From: Mucilaginibacter segetis | Lineage (GTDB): Bacteria > Bacteroidota > Bacteroidia > Sphingobacteriales > Sphingobacteriaceae | NCBI RefSeq assembly: GCF_016522075.1 | Contig: NZ_JAEHFW010000003.1 | Coordinates: 620,001-684,000, forward strand | DNA length: 64,000 nucleotides | Direction of reading: 5' to 3' | Part shown: positions 27,571 to 36,000 of the stretch, piece after piece | How positions within the stretch are numbered: the first letter of the stretch is position 1 | How the letters are laid out: each line of letters starts with the position of its first letter | Position numbers and translations under genes: made by a program | Notes under the pieces: generated by a model | The model's input: the letters and a program-made list of their open reading frames with translations, nothing else | The model's database searches: none | Told to the model about the DNA's origin: nothing

Positions 27571-28290
27571 TTAGTTAAGCAAATTAAAGTCTTTTGAAAA
27601 TTTCATTTGTTTGCCTCTCCCCGTATCAAAATAGATAGTGTCATTTTGAATATATGGATAAGGGAAATAATTATTATCGTCGGTTTCTATAAAATCTTTT
27701 TGTATAAAATGACTGCGGGTGTTTTTAGTAGAAGGATCATATTCTGCAGCAGAAATTTCATTAATTCCTGAAGAATCTACTTGTTTGATCTGCCAGTAAT
27801 AGATTTTATTATTTATAATATATGGTGATGAAAAATAATAGTTAAAATCAGGAGCAATATCTGAAAACTTCTGTTTTTTACCATTCGTGAGAATTTTATA
27901 TTCACCAAAAGTTGCGTTAATAGTATTTTTATAGCCAGACGCTTTTAACTGTATATCCTCTAACGGGCCATTGCTGGAAACAACCTGATAAAAATACATA
28001 TTATCATTAATTTTATTAATCCCAAAGCCTTTGTCTATAGTATCGACTAAGGCCCCATTTAAGGTGATTACTGCGTAAGTTCCGCCCATTACTACTGCAT
28101 CAGCATAGCCCGTATCTGTCACCATAAAACCATCTTTTAATTTGTATGGTTTAAATAAGGTGGTACCAGTGTTTATTTTATCAATTATAGTCGGTTTTAT
28201 TTGGGGTAATGAATCTTTTACAGATAGTTTGTCTTTGCTTTTGCATCCGACGACCAAAATTATGCATGATATGTAAATAGGTATCTTCAT
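27571..28290 (-). CDS. Putative lipoprotein inside the his operon
   Basis: A 239-residue protein with a lipoprotein signal, MKIPIYISCIILVVGC, giving Cys16 as the likely lipidated residue. The rest is Asp/Asn/Lys/Tyr-rich beta-structure with no family recognised. It lies between hisD (27 bases away) and hisC (one base away), so it must share the his mRNA. It is more AT-rich than the his genes, which hints at later insertion. It may be a cargo gene without a role in histidine synthesis. Confidence 0.75.
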   Translation of the reverse strand: MKIPIYISCIILVVGCKSKDKLSVKDSLPQIKPTIIDKINTGTTLFKPYKLKDGFMVTDTGYADAVVMGGTYAVITLNGALVDTIDKGFGINKINDNMYFYQVVSSNGPLEDIQLKASGYKNTINATFGEYKILTNGKKQKFSDIAPDFNYYFSSPYIINNKIYYWQIKQVDSSGINEISAAEYDPSTKNTRSHFIQKDFIETDDNNYFPYPYIQNDTIYFDTGRGKQMKFSKDFNLLN

Positions 28291-28317
28291 TTGTTAGGCT
28301 GGTGTCGTGATGCTTAG

Positions 28318-29607
28318 TTATATATTATTCATCCTTACAGTTACCGCATTTTTGTGTGCATGAAGTCCTTCCATCTCCGCTAATACCTCTACCGACGGGC
28401 CTATGTTTTGCATACCCTGCCCGGTTAAGTGTTGAAACGTGATCTTTTTGACAAATGAATCAACCGATACGCCTGAATAAGCCTTTGCATAACTACTGGT
28501 AGGTAATGTATGGTTAGTACCCGATGCATAGTCGCCGGCACTTTCGGGGGTTAAATTTCCCAAAAAAACAGATCCTGCGTTAATGATAGCGGGAGTTAAG
28601 GTTTGCCACCTTTCTGTTGCCAGTATTAAATGTTCGGGAGCATATTCGTTACTAAAATCCATAGCCTCATTTAATGAGCCTGTAACAATAATATACGAGT
28701 TGTCCAATGCTTGTCTGGCGATCTCGGCGCGTGGTAAAATCACGAGTTGTTTATCCACTTCATTTAAAACTTCATCAGCTAAGGCCTGTGAAGTGCATAC
28801 CAAAACAGACTGGCTATCTACTCCATGCTCTGCCTGTGCCAGCAAGTCGGCCGCTACGTAAGCGGCTTTTGCGGTTTCGTCGGCAATTACTAATACTTCT
28901 GATGGACCCGCAGGCATATCAATAGCAGTGGTAGTAGTAGATTGAATGATGGTTTTAGCTTTGGTTACAAACTGATTCCCCGGGCCGAATATCTTATCCA
29001 CTTTGGTTATCGACTCCGTACCATAAGCCATTGCGGCTATTGCCTGCGCGCCACCGGCCAAATAAACTTTATCAACTCCCAACATTAGCGCCACGTATGC
29101 TATAAAGGCGTTTACCTTACCGTTTTTTTGCGGAGGGGAGCACACTATTATTTGTTTGCAGCCTGCAATGCGTGCGGGTATGCCCAGCATTAAAAATGTG
29201 GAAGGCAGAACCGCCGTACCACCGGGAATATAGAGCCCTACCTTTTCAATAGCACGTATTTCGCGCCAGCAGGTAACTCCTGGCATGGTTTCTACGTGTT
29301 CTTCGGCTTTTAACTGTACTTTATGAAATTTATAGATGTTATCGTAAGCGGTTTGTAAAGCGGTTTTCTGCTCACCGGATATCGCTTTGGCCAATTCTTC
29401 TAATTCGGCTTTATCCAGATAAAGTTTATCCAGTTCCACCTTATCAAAACGGTAGGTATATTCTAATAAAGCTTTATCGCCATGCTGCCTAACGTTTTCA
29501 ATAATATCTTCTACCAGCGTGCGTATCTCATTCGCCGGATCAATATTACGCTGAACCAGTTTGGCAATATCCGCTTTGCTTAACGCCGAATAATTGTAAG
29601 TTTTCAT
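28318..29607 (-). CDS. hisD: Histidinol dehydrogenase
   Basis: A 429-residue NAD-dependent zinc enzyme catalysing the last two oxidations to L-histidine. Conserved segments include GLYIPGGTAVLPSTFLM, FGPGNQFVTKAK, DMPAGPSEVLV, AQAEHGVDSQ (zinc ligands), the PEHLIL motif and DYASGTNHTLPT. ATG 29607 is preferred over a TTG 12 bases upstream. It follows hisG with a 36-base gap holding a small inverted repeat. Confidence 0.97.
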   Translation of the reverse strand: MKTYNYSALSKADIAKLVQRNIDPANEIRTLVEDIIENVRQHGDKALLEYTYRFDKVELDKLYLDKAELEELAKAISGEQKTALQTAYDNIYKFHKVQLKAEEHVETMPGVTCWREIRAIEKVGLYIPGGTAVLPSTFLMLGIPARIAGCKQIIVCSPPQKNGKVNAFIAYVALMLGVDKVYLAGGAQAIAAMAYGTESITKVDKIFGPGNQFVTKAKTIIQSTTTTAIDMPAGPSEVLVIADETAKAAYVAADLLAQAEHGVDSQSVLVCTSQALADEVLNEVDKQLVILPRAEIARQALDNSYIIVTGSLNEAMDFSNEYAPEHLILATERWQTLTPAIINAGSVFLGNLTPESAGDYASGTNHTLPTSSYAKAYSGVSVDSFVKKITFQHLTGQGMQNIGPSVEVLAEMEGLHAHKNAVTVRMNNI

Positions 29608-29622
29608 AGCCTGCCCCAAATG

Positions 29623-29638
29623 CTCTCCAAAAGGAGAG
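29623..29638. repeat. Inverted repeat between hisG and hisD
   Basis: CTCTCC-AAAA-GGAGAG, a six-pair perfect stem in the intercistronic gap. It may be a fragment of a dispersed element or an RNA-stability hairpin; only this copy is seen here. Confidence 0.5.
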
Positions 29639-29643
29639 GCGTT

Positions 29644-30495
29644 CTACAATATTATTTTCTCTATCGGCATTACTACAATGCCTTGCGCGCCTGCTTGTTT
29701 TAGCTGGCTTATCCTGTCCCAAAAATCGCGTTCAGGTATAACGGTATGTACCGCTACCCAATCTGCCTCGGCAAGCGGCACTACAGATGGGCTTTTTACC
29801 CCCGGTAATAAAGCGGTGATAGCTGCCAGGTTTTCGCGCAGTACATTAAGTACCACATATTTGGTTTCCTTAGCGCGTAAAACTGATTGTATGCGTTGTA
29901 TCAGTTCTATTATCAGGTCTTCGTTCTCACTGCCTTTGCGGCCTATTAAAACAGCTTCGGATGACATCACATCCGCAAAAGGTTTAAGCCCGTTGCTTTT
30001 CAGAGTGCCACCCGTTGATACCAGGTCACATATTGCGTCGCTTAAGCCTAAGCCCGGAGATATCTCTACCGAACCGGAAATTGTGCGTATGTCGGCTTCA
30101 ATACCTTGTTCTTTCAAATATTTCCCTAAAATTACCGGATAGGTAGTTGCTATAGAGCAGCCATTAAGTTGTGATATCTCCTGAATGCTGTTGTTATTTG
30201 GTACTGCTATTTTTAAGGAGCATTTACCAAAACCCAAACGTTGCAGGTAGCTTACATCTACTTCGGTTTCCTCTATCACGTTTTCGCCAACAATGCCTAG
30301 ATCGGCAATGCCATCCTGTACATATTCGGGGATATCATCGTCACGCAAAAAAAGTATCTCTAAAGGGAAGTTAGATACGGGAGAGATGAGCGAACTTTTA
30401 TAATTTTCGAAATTTAAGCCGCAATTTTTTAATAATTCAACGGATTTTTCGTTGAGCCGACCCGATTTCTGGATCGCTATTTTTAATGTTTTCAC
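29644..30495 (-). CDS. hisG: ATP phosphoribosyltransferase, long form
   Basis: First committed enzyme of histidine synthesis, 283 residues, the HisG-L type with its own regulatory domain and so no need of HisZ. The catalytic domain has IAIQKSGRLNEKS and DLVSTGGTLKSNGL (PRPP loop region); the C-terminal ACT-like HisG_C domain (about 210-283, ending QGIVVMPIEKIIL) binds histidine for feedback inhibition. The start is GTG; no upstream ATG fits in frame. It is the first enzyme gene of the operon, 58 bases after the leader peptide stop codon. Confidence 0.96.
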   Translation of the reverse strand: MKTLKIAIQKSGRLNEKSVELLKNCGLNFENYKSSLISPVSNFPLEILFLRDDDIPEYVQDGIADLGIVGENVIEETEVDVSYLQRLGFGKCSLKIAVPNNNSIQEISQLNGCSIATTYPVILGKYLKEQGIEADIRTISGSVEISPGLGLSDAICDLVSTGGTLKSNGLKPFADVMSSEAVLIGRKGSENEDLIIELIQRIQSVLRAKETKYVVLNVLRENLAAITALLPGVKSPSVVPLAEADWVAVHTVIPERDFWDRISQLKQAGAQGIVVMPIEKIIL

Positions 30496-30549
30496 AAAAT
30501 GATTTTAAAGTACTATAATAAACGGAGGTTGTTATTTCACGTAGAAACA

Positions 30550-30600
30550 TACATTATCTTTTCACCACAAGGTGGTGATGGTGCAGATGAAGATGATGTA
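30550..30600 (-). promoter_or_regulatory. Predicted RNA fold over the His codons of the his leader
   Basis: On the reverse strand TACATCATCTT (30590-30600) can pair with AAGATAATGTA (30550-30560), ten of eleven positions, enclosing a perfect CACCAC-CTT-GTGGTG hairpin (30563-30577). The 5' arm and inner stem contain His codons and the 3' arm contains the leader stop codon, so ribosome position on the leader would control the fold. No U-tailed terminator is evident before hisG, so whether control is by transcription termination or translation is unresolved. Confidence 0.5.
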
Positions 30601-30616
30601 GTGTTAAACCTTTCAT
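30554..30616 (-). CDS. hisL: His-rich leader peptide of the histidine operon
   Basis: A 20-codon open frame encodes MKGLTLHHLHLHHHHLVVKR, with seven histidines in nine positions, both CAT and CAC codons. It lies 58 bases before hisG on the same strand, 31 bases downstream of a good Bacteroidota promoter match. This is the arrangement of ribosome-mediated attenuation: stalling at His codons when charged tRNA-His is scarce changes leader RNA folding and relieves repression. The composition is far from chance for a position directly before hisG. The mechanism is inferred; the sequence facts are direct. Confidence 0.85.
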   Translation of the reverse strand: MKGLTLHHLHLHHHHLVVKR

Positions 30617-30646
30617 TTTTATAGTATAACTATAGATAAGATGTTG

Positions 30647-30676
30647 CAAATATATACAGTTGTTGATTAAATCAAA
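30647..30676 (-). promoter_or_regulatory. Promoter of the his leader and operon
   Basis: On the reverse strand TTTG (30673-30676) is followed after 18 bases by TATATTTG (30647-30654), close to the Bacteroidota consensus TTTG-N19-21-TAnnTTTG. The start point would fall near 30640, giving about 24 bases of untranslated RNA before the leader ATG. Confidence 0.7.
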
Positions 30677-30711
30677 ATAAATAATGTAACAGATGCATTG
30701 TGAGCATTTAT

Positions 30712-32229
30712 TCAATTCGGTTCATCCGCCGCGTTATATTCATAAATGCCGCCATCTTCAAACTGTTTTAATAATTTAAGATGCTTTACTTTTTTAATGT
30801 CATCAAGTGTAAGCAACTCCTTGTAATACACGTTGTTGAACCATATTAAATAAAAGTGTTTGGTGTCATAAAATTTTTGTACGTCCTTCTTAAAAAATTT
30901 ATGTGGTAATAAAAAGGAGGATGTTCCGGATAAAAAATATACCGCTTCATGCGCATCAGAATAAATAATAACTCCGGGTTTAAACATTTTACCTTTGTCT
31001 TCCTTCAGGAATTTAGCAAATGGCGAAAGGTTCCAGTCATCATCGGTATAACCGGGATTACCGTAGTCGCATTGGTCATAGCAGCGTTGCCAATCTATTT
31101 TATAGGAACGGTAAGCAAACAGCAACATAACTGCTGCCAGCGGTATGCTTACAAATAGCCTGGGTTTAAACTTTAACCGTTTAACTATACCTATAACCCA
31201 GCTGGTGCTGCCCCATATGAGCGGGATAAACATAGGAGCCAGTAAACGGGAGTTGATACGCTCGAACCTGGAGAAAGTGGCGGACAGTATAATGAACAAA
31301 CCATATACTAAAGCAAAAGTGATGGCGATGTTCTCATAGGTCGTCAACCTTTTTCTCATGAAATTAAAAAGTAACGCCGATGTGAAGCCAAAAATAAAAA
31401 GCCATACAAGCGGTGATGCTATGGCGTATTGATTGGGTGTTAAAGTTAACCAATCGCAAAATACCGTGCCCGAATAATGCAGATTTTCTGCAAAAGGTGT
31501 AATAGACGGTTCGCGGGGGCCTGTAAGGCTTTTGGTACTTAATATATTGATGAGTAAATTAATAACCAATAAAGAGCAACTCACCACCCCGTAGATCAGG
31601 ATGTGATTGATCTTTTTCTTAGTGGGTAAGGATCTGTCCAGTAATAAAAGCAATCCGCCTGTGCCTATAACCGTTACGCCGGCATAGCGGGTAACACAGC
31701 TTAAAGCAGCAATAAATGCTACTAATATTAAGGAGCCTAAAGTATATTTTAGGAAATACTGCCTTAGTGCTAAAAAGAAAATGAGGCATAAGAGTATAAA
31801 CAGCGTTTCGGACCATAGGTAAGTGTACACCTGTAAAAGCGCCGCGCTTAAAACAATTACAGGCAATATAAGCCATTTATACAACCGGGATGCAACCGAA
31901 AACCGATGCATAATTAGTCCGCTTAAATATATAACTGCTGCAAACATCAATCCGTTCAATACGGGGCCTGCCGCAACGGGGTCAATGCCTGTTATAAAAA
32001 ATACGATCCCTAAAAATATGGGATAAAAAACCGGGAAATCGACAATAGGAGCGTGGTTGAAAGTTAATGTAGAGCCATGCGCAGCAAAACTGCGGGCAGC
32101 GCTCGTGTACATGATGGAATCTGGCGATATGCCAATGCCACTGTACCGTGTAAACAGATAGATGATATAAAAACCCACCGCCGAGGCTAATAAGGTATCG
32201 TAGTTTTTTATATATCTCGATATTGCCAT
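30712..32229 (-). CDS. Polytopic membrane protein, GT39/ArnT-like glycosyltransferase candidate
   Basis: A 505-residue protein with roughly 11-12 hydrophobic helices up to about residue 370 and a soluble C-terminal domain. The first extracytoplasmic loop contains GISPDSIMYTSAARSF, an acidic motif placed as in GT-C glycosyltransferases (GT39/ArnT/PMT group) that use lipid-linked sugars. The C-terminal part has a YSDAHEAVYFLSG segment. The assignment rests on topology and loop position only. It is transcribed toward the his promoter region with about 95 bases between its stop and the 5' end of the his transcript. Confidence 0.6.
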   Translation of the reverse strand: MAISRYIKNYDTLLASAVGFYIIYLFTRYSGIGISPDSIMYTSAARSFAAHGSTLTFNHAPIVDFPVFYPIFLGIVFFITGIDPVAAGPVLNGLMFAAVIYLSGLIMHRFSVASRLYKWLILPVIVLSAALLQVYTYLWSETLFILLCLIFFLALRQYFLKYTLGSLILVAFIAALSCVTRYAGVTVIGTGGLLLLLDRSLPTKKKINHILIYGVVSCSLLVINLLINILSTKSLTGPREPSITPFAENLHYSGTVFCDWLTLTPNQYAIASPLVWLFIFGFTSALLFNFMRKRLTTYENIAITFALVYGLFIILSATFSRFERINSRLLAPMFIPLIWGSTSWVIGIVKRLKFKPRLFVSIPLAAVMLLFAYRSYKIDWQRCYDQCDYGNPGYTDDDWNLSPFAKFLKEDKGKMFKPGVIIYSDAHEAVYFLSGTSSFLLPHKFFKKDVQKFYDTKHFYLIWFNNVYYKELLTLDDIKKVKHLKLLKQFEDGGIYEYNAADEPN

Positions 32230-32323
32230 TATTGTTCTTTAAAGTTACAAACGGCTTTTTTGTTTACAAAAAGATCAACTTTAACCAAATGATAACTGTT
32301 ATTATTTATATTAAATAAGATTC

Positions 32324-32815
32324 TTAGGCTATTTGATGAAGTATTTCACTCAAGGGCTGATCGCTGTTTATTAATATGCCTGTTACGCCAGCCGCCGTTC
32401 CTGCTTCCACATCACGTTCACGGTCGCCTATGAAATATGACAGGGAAGGATCTATGTTATATTTTTCTATCCCTTGCAGTAAAAGGCCGGGCTTAGGTTT
32501 GCGGCAATCACACTCTCCGGTAAAATCGGGGTGATGCGGGCAATAAAAAAAATCAGTAAGTTGTACACCTTTTTCCGCATACACTTTTTTCAAATGCTGA
32601 TGCATTTTTGATAATTCGGCCTCATCATACCAGCCTTTGGCTAATCCGCCCTGGTTAGTGGCAACCAACAACATATAGCCTCTGTCTTGCAGGGTTTTCA
32701 GCGTCTCAAAATTATCCAGTACATGAAAATCTTCCAACCGGCGTACGTAGTCGCCCATTTCCTGGTTTAACACTCCGTCACGATCTAAAAAAACTGCTTT
32801 ATTTTTTTGCGGCAT
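32324..32815 (-). CDS. gmhB: D,D-heptose 1,7-bisphosphate phosphatase (HAD-IIIA)
   Basis: A 163-residue HAD-family phosphatase. Motif I FLDRDGVLNQE, motif II VATNQGGLA, and motif IV FIGDRERDVEAG are present, as is the zinc-binding loop CPHHPDFTGECDCRKPKPGL characteristic of GmhB-type enzymes. It acts in ADP-heptose synthesis for lipopolysaccharide; a histidinol-phosphatase activity is the main alternative. ATG 32815 was chosen because a TTG at 32845 overlaps a TAGTTTTG promoter box. Confidence 0.85.
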   Translation of the reverse strand: MPQKNKAVFLDRDGVLNQEMGDYVRRLEDFHVLDNFETLKTLQDRGYMLLVATNQGGLAKGWYDEAELSKMHQHLKKVYAEKGVQLTDFFYCPHHPDFTGECDCRKPKPGLLLQGIEKYNIDPSLSYFIGDRERDVEAGTAAGVTGILINSDQPLSEILHQIA

Positions 32816-32842
32816 ATTGTAAGGTGTAAATTTATAATCCTG

Positions 32843-32850
32843 CAAAACTA
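32843..32850 (-). promoter_or_regulatory. Candidate -7 box for gmhB
   Basis: Reverse-strand TAGTTTTG fits TAnnTTTG 27 bases before the gmhB ATG. No clear -33 TTTG is seen. The rest of the 250-base gap to gltB is AT-rich; a forward TATTTTTG at 32926-32933 could serve gltB with a leader of about 125 bases. Confidence 0.4.
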
Positions 32851-33066
32851 ATTTAATAAGTTTATTTGCTATGTGTGCATATTAAATAAACCTTAAAAAT
32901 TATAATTTTCATATATTAAGTATATTATTTTTGTAGACATTATAAATTATTTGCAATAAAAGGTTGATTTTTTAGGATTTATTAAAAATAAACTCACCGT
33001 TTATAAAAATATTGAAATTTTAGTAATTTCGTTATTACGCATAATTACAAATAAGCGGATTTAACG

Positions 33067-36000
33067 ATGGATCAAACTGATGGAAACCAGCAGGGCCTTT
33101 ACAGGTCCGAATTTGAACACGACTCCTGCGGAACAGGCTTTATAACCAATATTGACGGACATAAGACTTATCATATTATTGACGATGCGTTAACCATGTT
33201 AGAAAATATGGAGCATCGCGGGGCTTGTGGTTGCGACCCTGATAGCGGGGATGGCGCGGGTATTTTAATACAACTTCCTCATGAATTTTTAATGGAGGAA
33301 TGCTCGGACCTGGAAATAAGCTTGCCTGAACCCGGAGAATACGGAGTGGGCATGATGTTTTTCCCAAAGGAACCGACGCTGAAAAAAGCCTGTCGCAAAA
33401 TTATTATTGCTGCTGTTGATAAACTGGGTTTACAGATGCTCGGCTATCGTAAATTACAGGTTGATTCATCTGTAATTGGTGAAACCGCACGCCAGGCCGA
33501 ACCCGATTGTGAGCAATTATTTATTGCAAGGCCTCACACTATTGTAAGTGTTGATGATTTTGAACGTAAATTATACGTATTAAGACGATATATTAATAAA
33601 ACGATAGCCGAAACTATCCCGGCTGCAAGCGAACATTTTTATTTTGCGTCGCTATCATGTAAAACCATAATTTACAAAGGGCAGGTAACTACCTATCAGC
33701 TGCGTAAATACTTTACAGATCTTGCCGACCCGCGTATGGCATCAGGTTTTGCTATGATCCACTCGCGGTTCTCTACCAATACATTCCCTTCGTGGAAACT
33801 GGCGCAACCGTTCCGTCTTATTGCGCATAATGGCGAAATAAACACGCTTACAGGTAACCTAAACTGGTTTTATTCAGGTTTAAGATCATATGTGTCTCCG
33901 CATTTTACAGCGGAAGAAATGGATATGCTGCTTCCGGTTATTGATAATAACCAATCAGATTCAGCGTGTCTGGACAATATTATCGAGATACTGCTTCATT
34001 CCGGTCGTTCATTGCCGCATGTGATGATGATGCTGGTACCCGAAGCATGGGATGGTAACGAGCAGATGGACCCAGTTAAAAAGGCGTTTTATGAATATCA
34101 TGCCACCTTAATGGAGCCCTGGGATGGTCCTGCCGCTATCACCTTTACCGACGGTAAACTGGTAGGGGCATTGCTTGACCGTAATGGTTTGCGCCCTCTT
34201 CGTTATGTTATCACTAACGACGGACGTGTTATTGCGGCATCAGAAGCGGGAACACTTCCTATTGACGAAAGCACCGTAATAAGAAAGGGACGTTTGCAAC
34301 CCGGTAAAATGCTGCTCATTGATACCGAAAAAGGACAGATCATTACCGATGATGACATAAAAAAGCAAATTACTTCGCAGCAGCCTTACGGCCGCTGGCT
34401 GGAGAATTACAAGATACGTTTAGGAGAGCTGCAGGAACCACGACTGGCTTTCGCAAGCCTTTCGGCCGAAGCAGTGTTCCGTTACCAACAGGTTTTTGGC
34501 TATAGCCGTGAGGATATTGATACAATTATTAAGCCAATGGCGCTTGATGGTAAAGAACCTATCGGTTCTATGGGCACAGATGTGCCTTTGGCCATCCTGT
34601 CAGATAAGCCTCAGCATTTATCAAGTTACTTTAAGCAGTTTTTTGCGCAGGTAACCAATCCGCCGATTGATCCTATAAGGGAACGTTTGGTGATGAGCCT
34701 TTCAACCTTTATCGGAAGTAATGGGAACCTGTTGGATGAAGATAAGATGCATTGCCATTGTGTGGTATTGCAACATCCGATATTAAAAAATCATCAGTTA
34801 GAAAAACTTAGAAGTATAGATACGGGTTTATTCCACGCAAAAACCCTGCAAACTTATTTTATAGCAGATGGTATGCCCGGCTCACTGGAAAAAGGTATTG
34901 CAAGGCTTTGCCGTTATGCAGAGGATGCGGTAGATGATGGTTTCGAGGTGCTTATACTCTCTGACCGTGCTATAGATTCGGGGCACGCGCCTATACCATC
35001 GTTGCTTGCCGTATCTGCAGTACACCACCACCTTATAAAAAAGGGGCGCCGGGGCGCAGTAGGTTTGGTTGTGGAAGCAGGGGATGTATGGGAAGTTCAT
35101 CACTTTGCCTGTTTACTGGCATTTGGCGCTACAGCTATTAACCCTTACCTGGCGCTTTCAACTATTGAAACGCTTAAAGAAAAAGGGAAGTTAGAGACAA
35201 CGCTGGACGTAAAAGCACTTTATAAAAATTATGTAAAATCTGTTAACGACGGGCTATTGAAGATCTTCTCAAAAATGGGGATCTCCACCTTGCAGTCATA
35301 TCACGGAGCACAGGTTTTTGAGATATTAGGTATTAACAGCGATGTGGTAGATCGTTATTTTTCAGGAGCGGTAACCCGTATAGGCGGTTTAGGGCTTGAC
35401 GAAATTGCACGCGAAGCATTATGTAAGCATAAAATTGGTTTTGGCGCCGCCGAAGCGGAGAGTAAATTGTTACCGGAAGGTGGTATTTACCAATGGAAAC
35501 GCCGCGGAGAAGCCCATTTGTTTAACCCGGATACGGTGCACTTGTTGCAGCATGCAACACGCTCTAATAATTACTCGGTTTATAAAAGCTACGCCGCAAA
35601 AATAAACGAGCAATCACAGAAACATTTTACTATAAGAGGCTTGCTTGATTTTGCACACCACCGTGAAGCTATAGGTCTTGATGAAGTTGAACCGGCGGAA
35701 AATATAATGAAGCGTTTTGCTACCGGTGCAATGTCTTTTGGATCGATATCACACGAAGCACATAGCACTATGGCTATCGCAATGAACCGTATTGGTGGTA
35801 AAAGTAATACAGGCGAAGGCGGGGAAGACGAGATGCGTTATGATAAAATGCCAAATGGCGATTCCATGCGGTCGGCTATCAAGCAAGTGGCATCGGCACG
35901 TTTTGGAGTAACATCCAATTACCTTACCAATGCCGACGAATTGCAAATAAAGATGGCTCAGGGTGCGAAACCAGGCGAGGGCGGACAATTGCCCGGCCAT

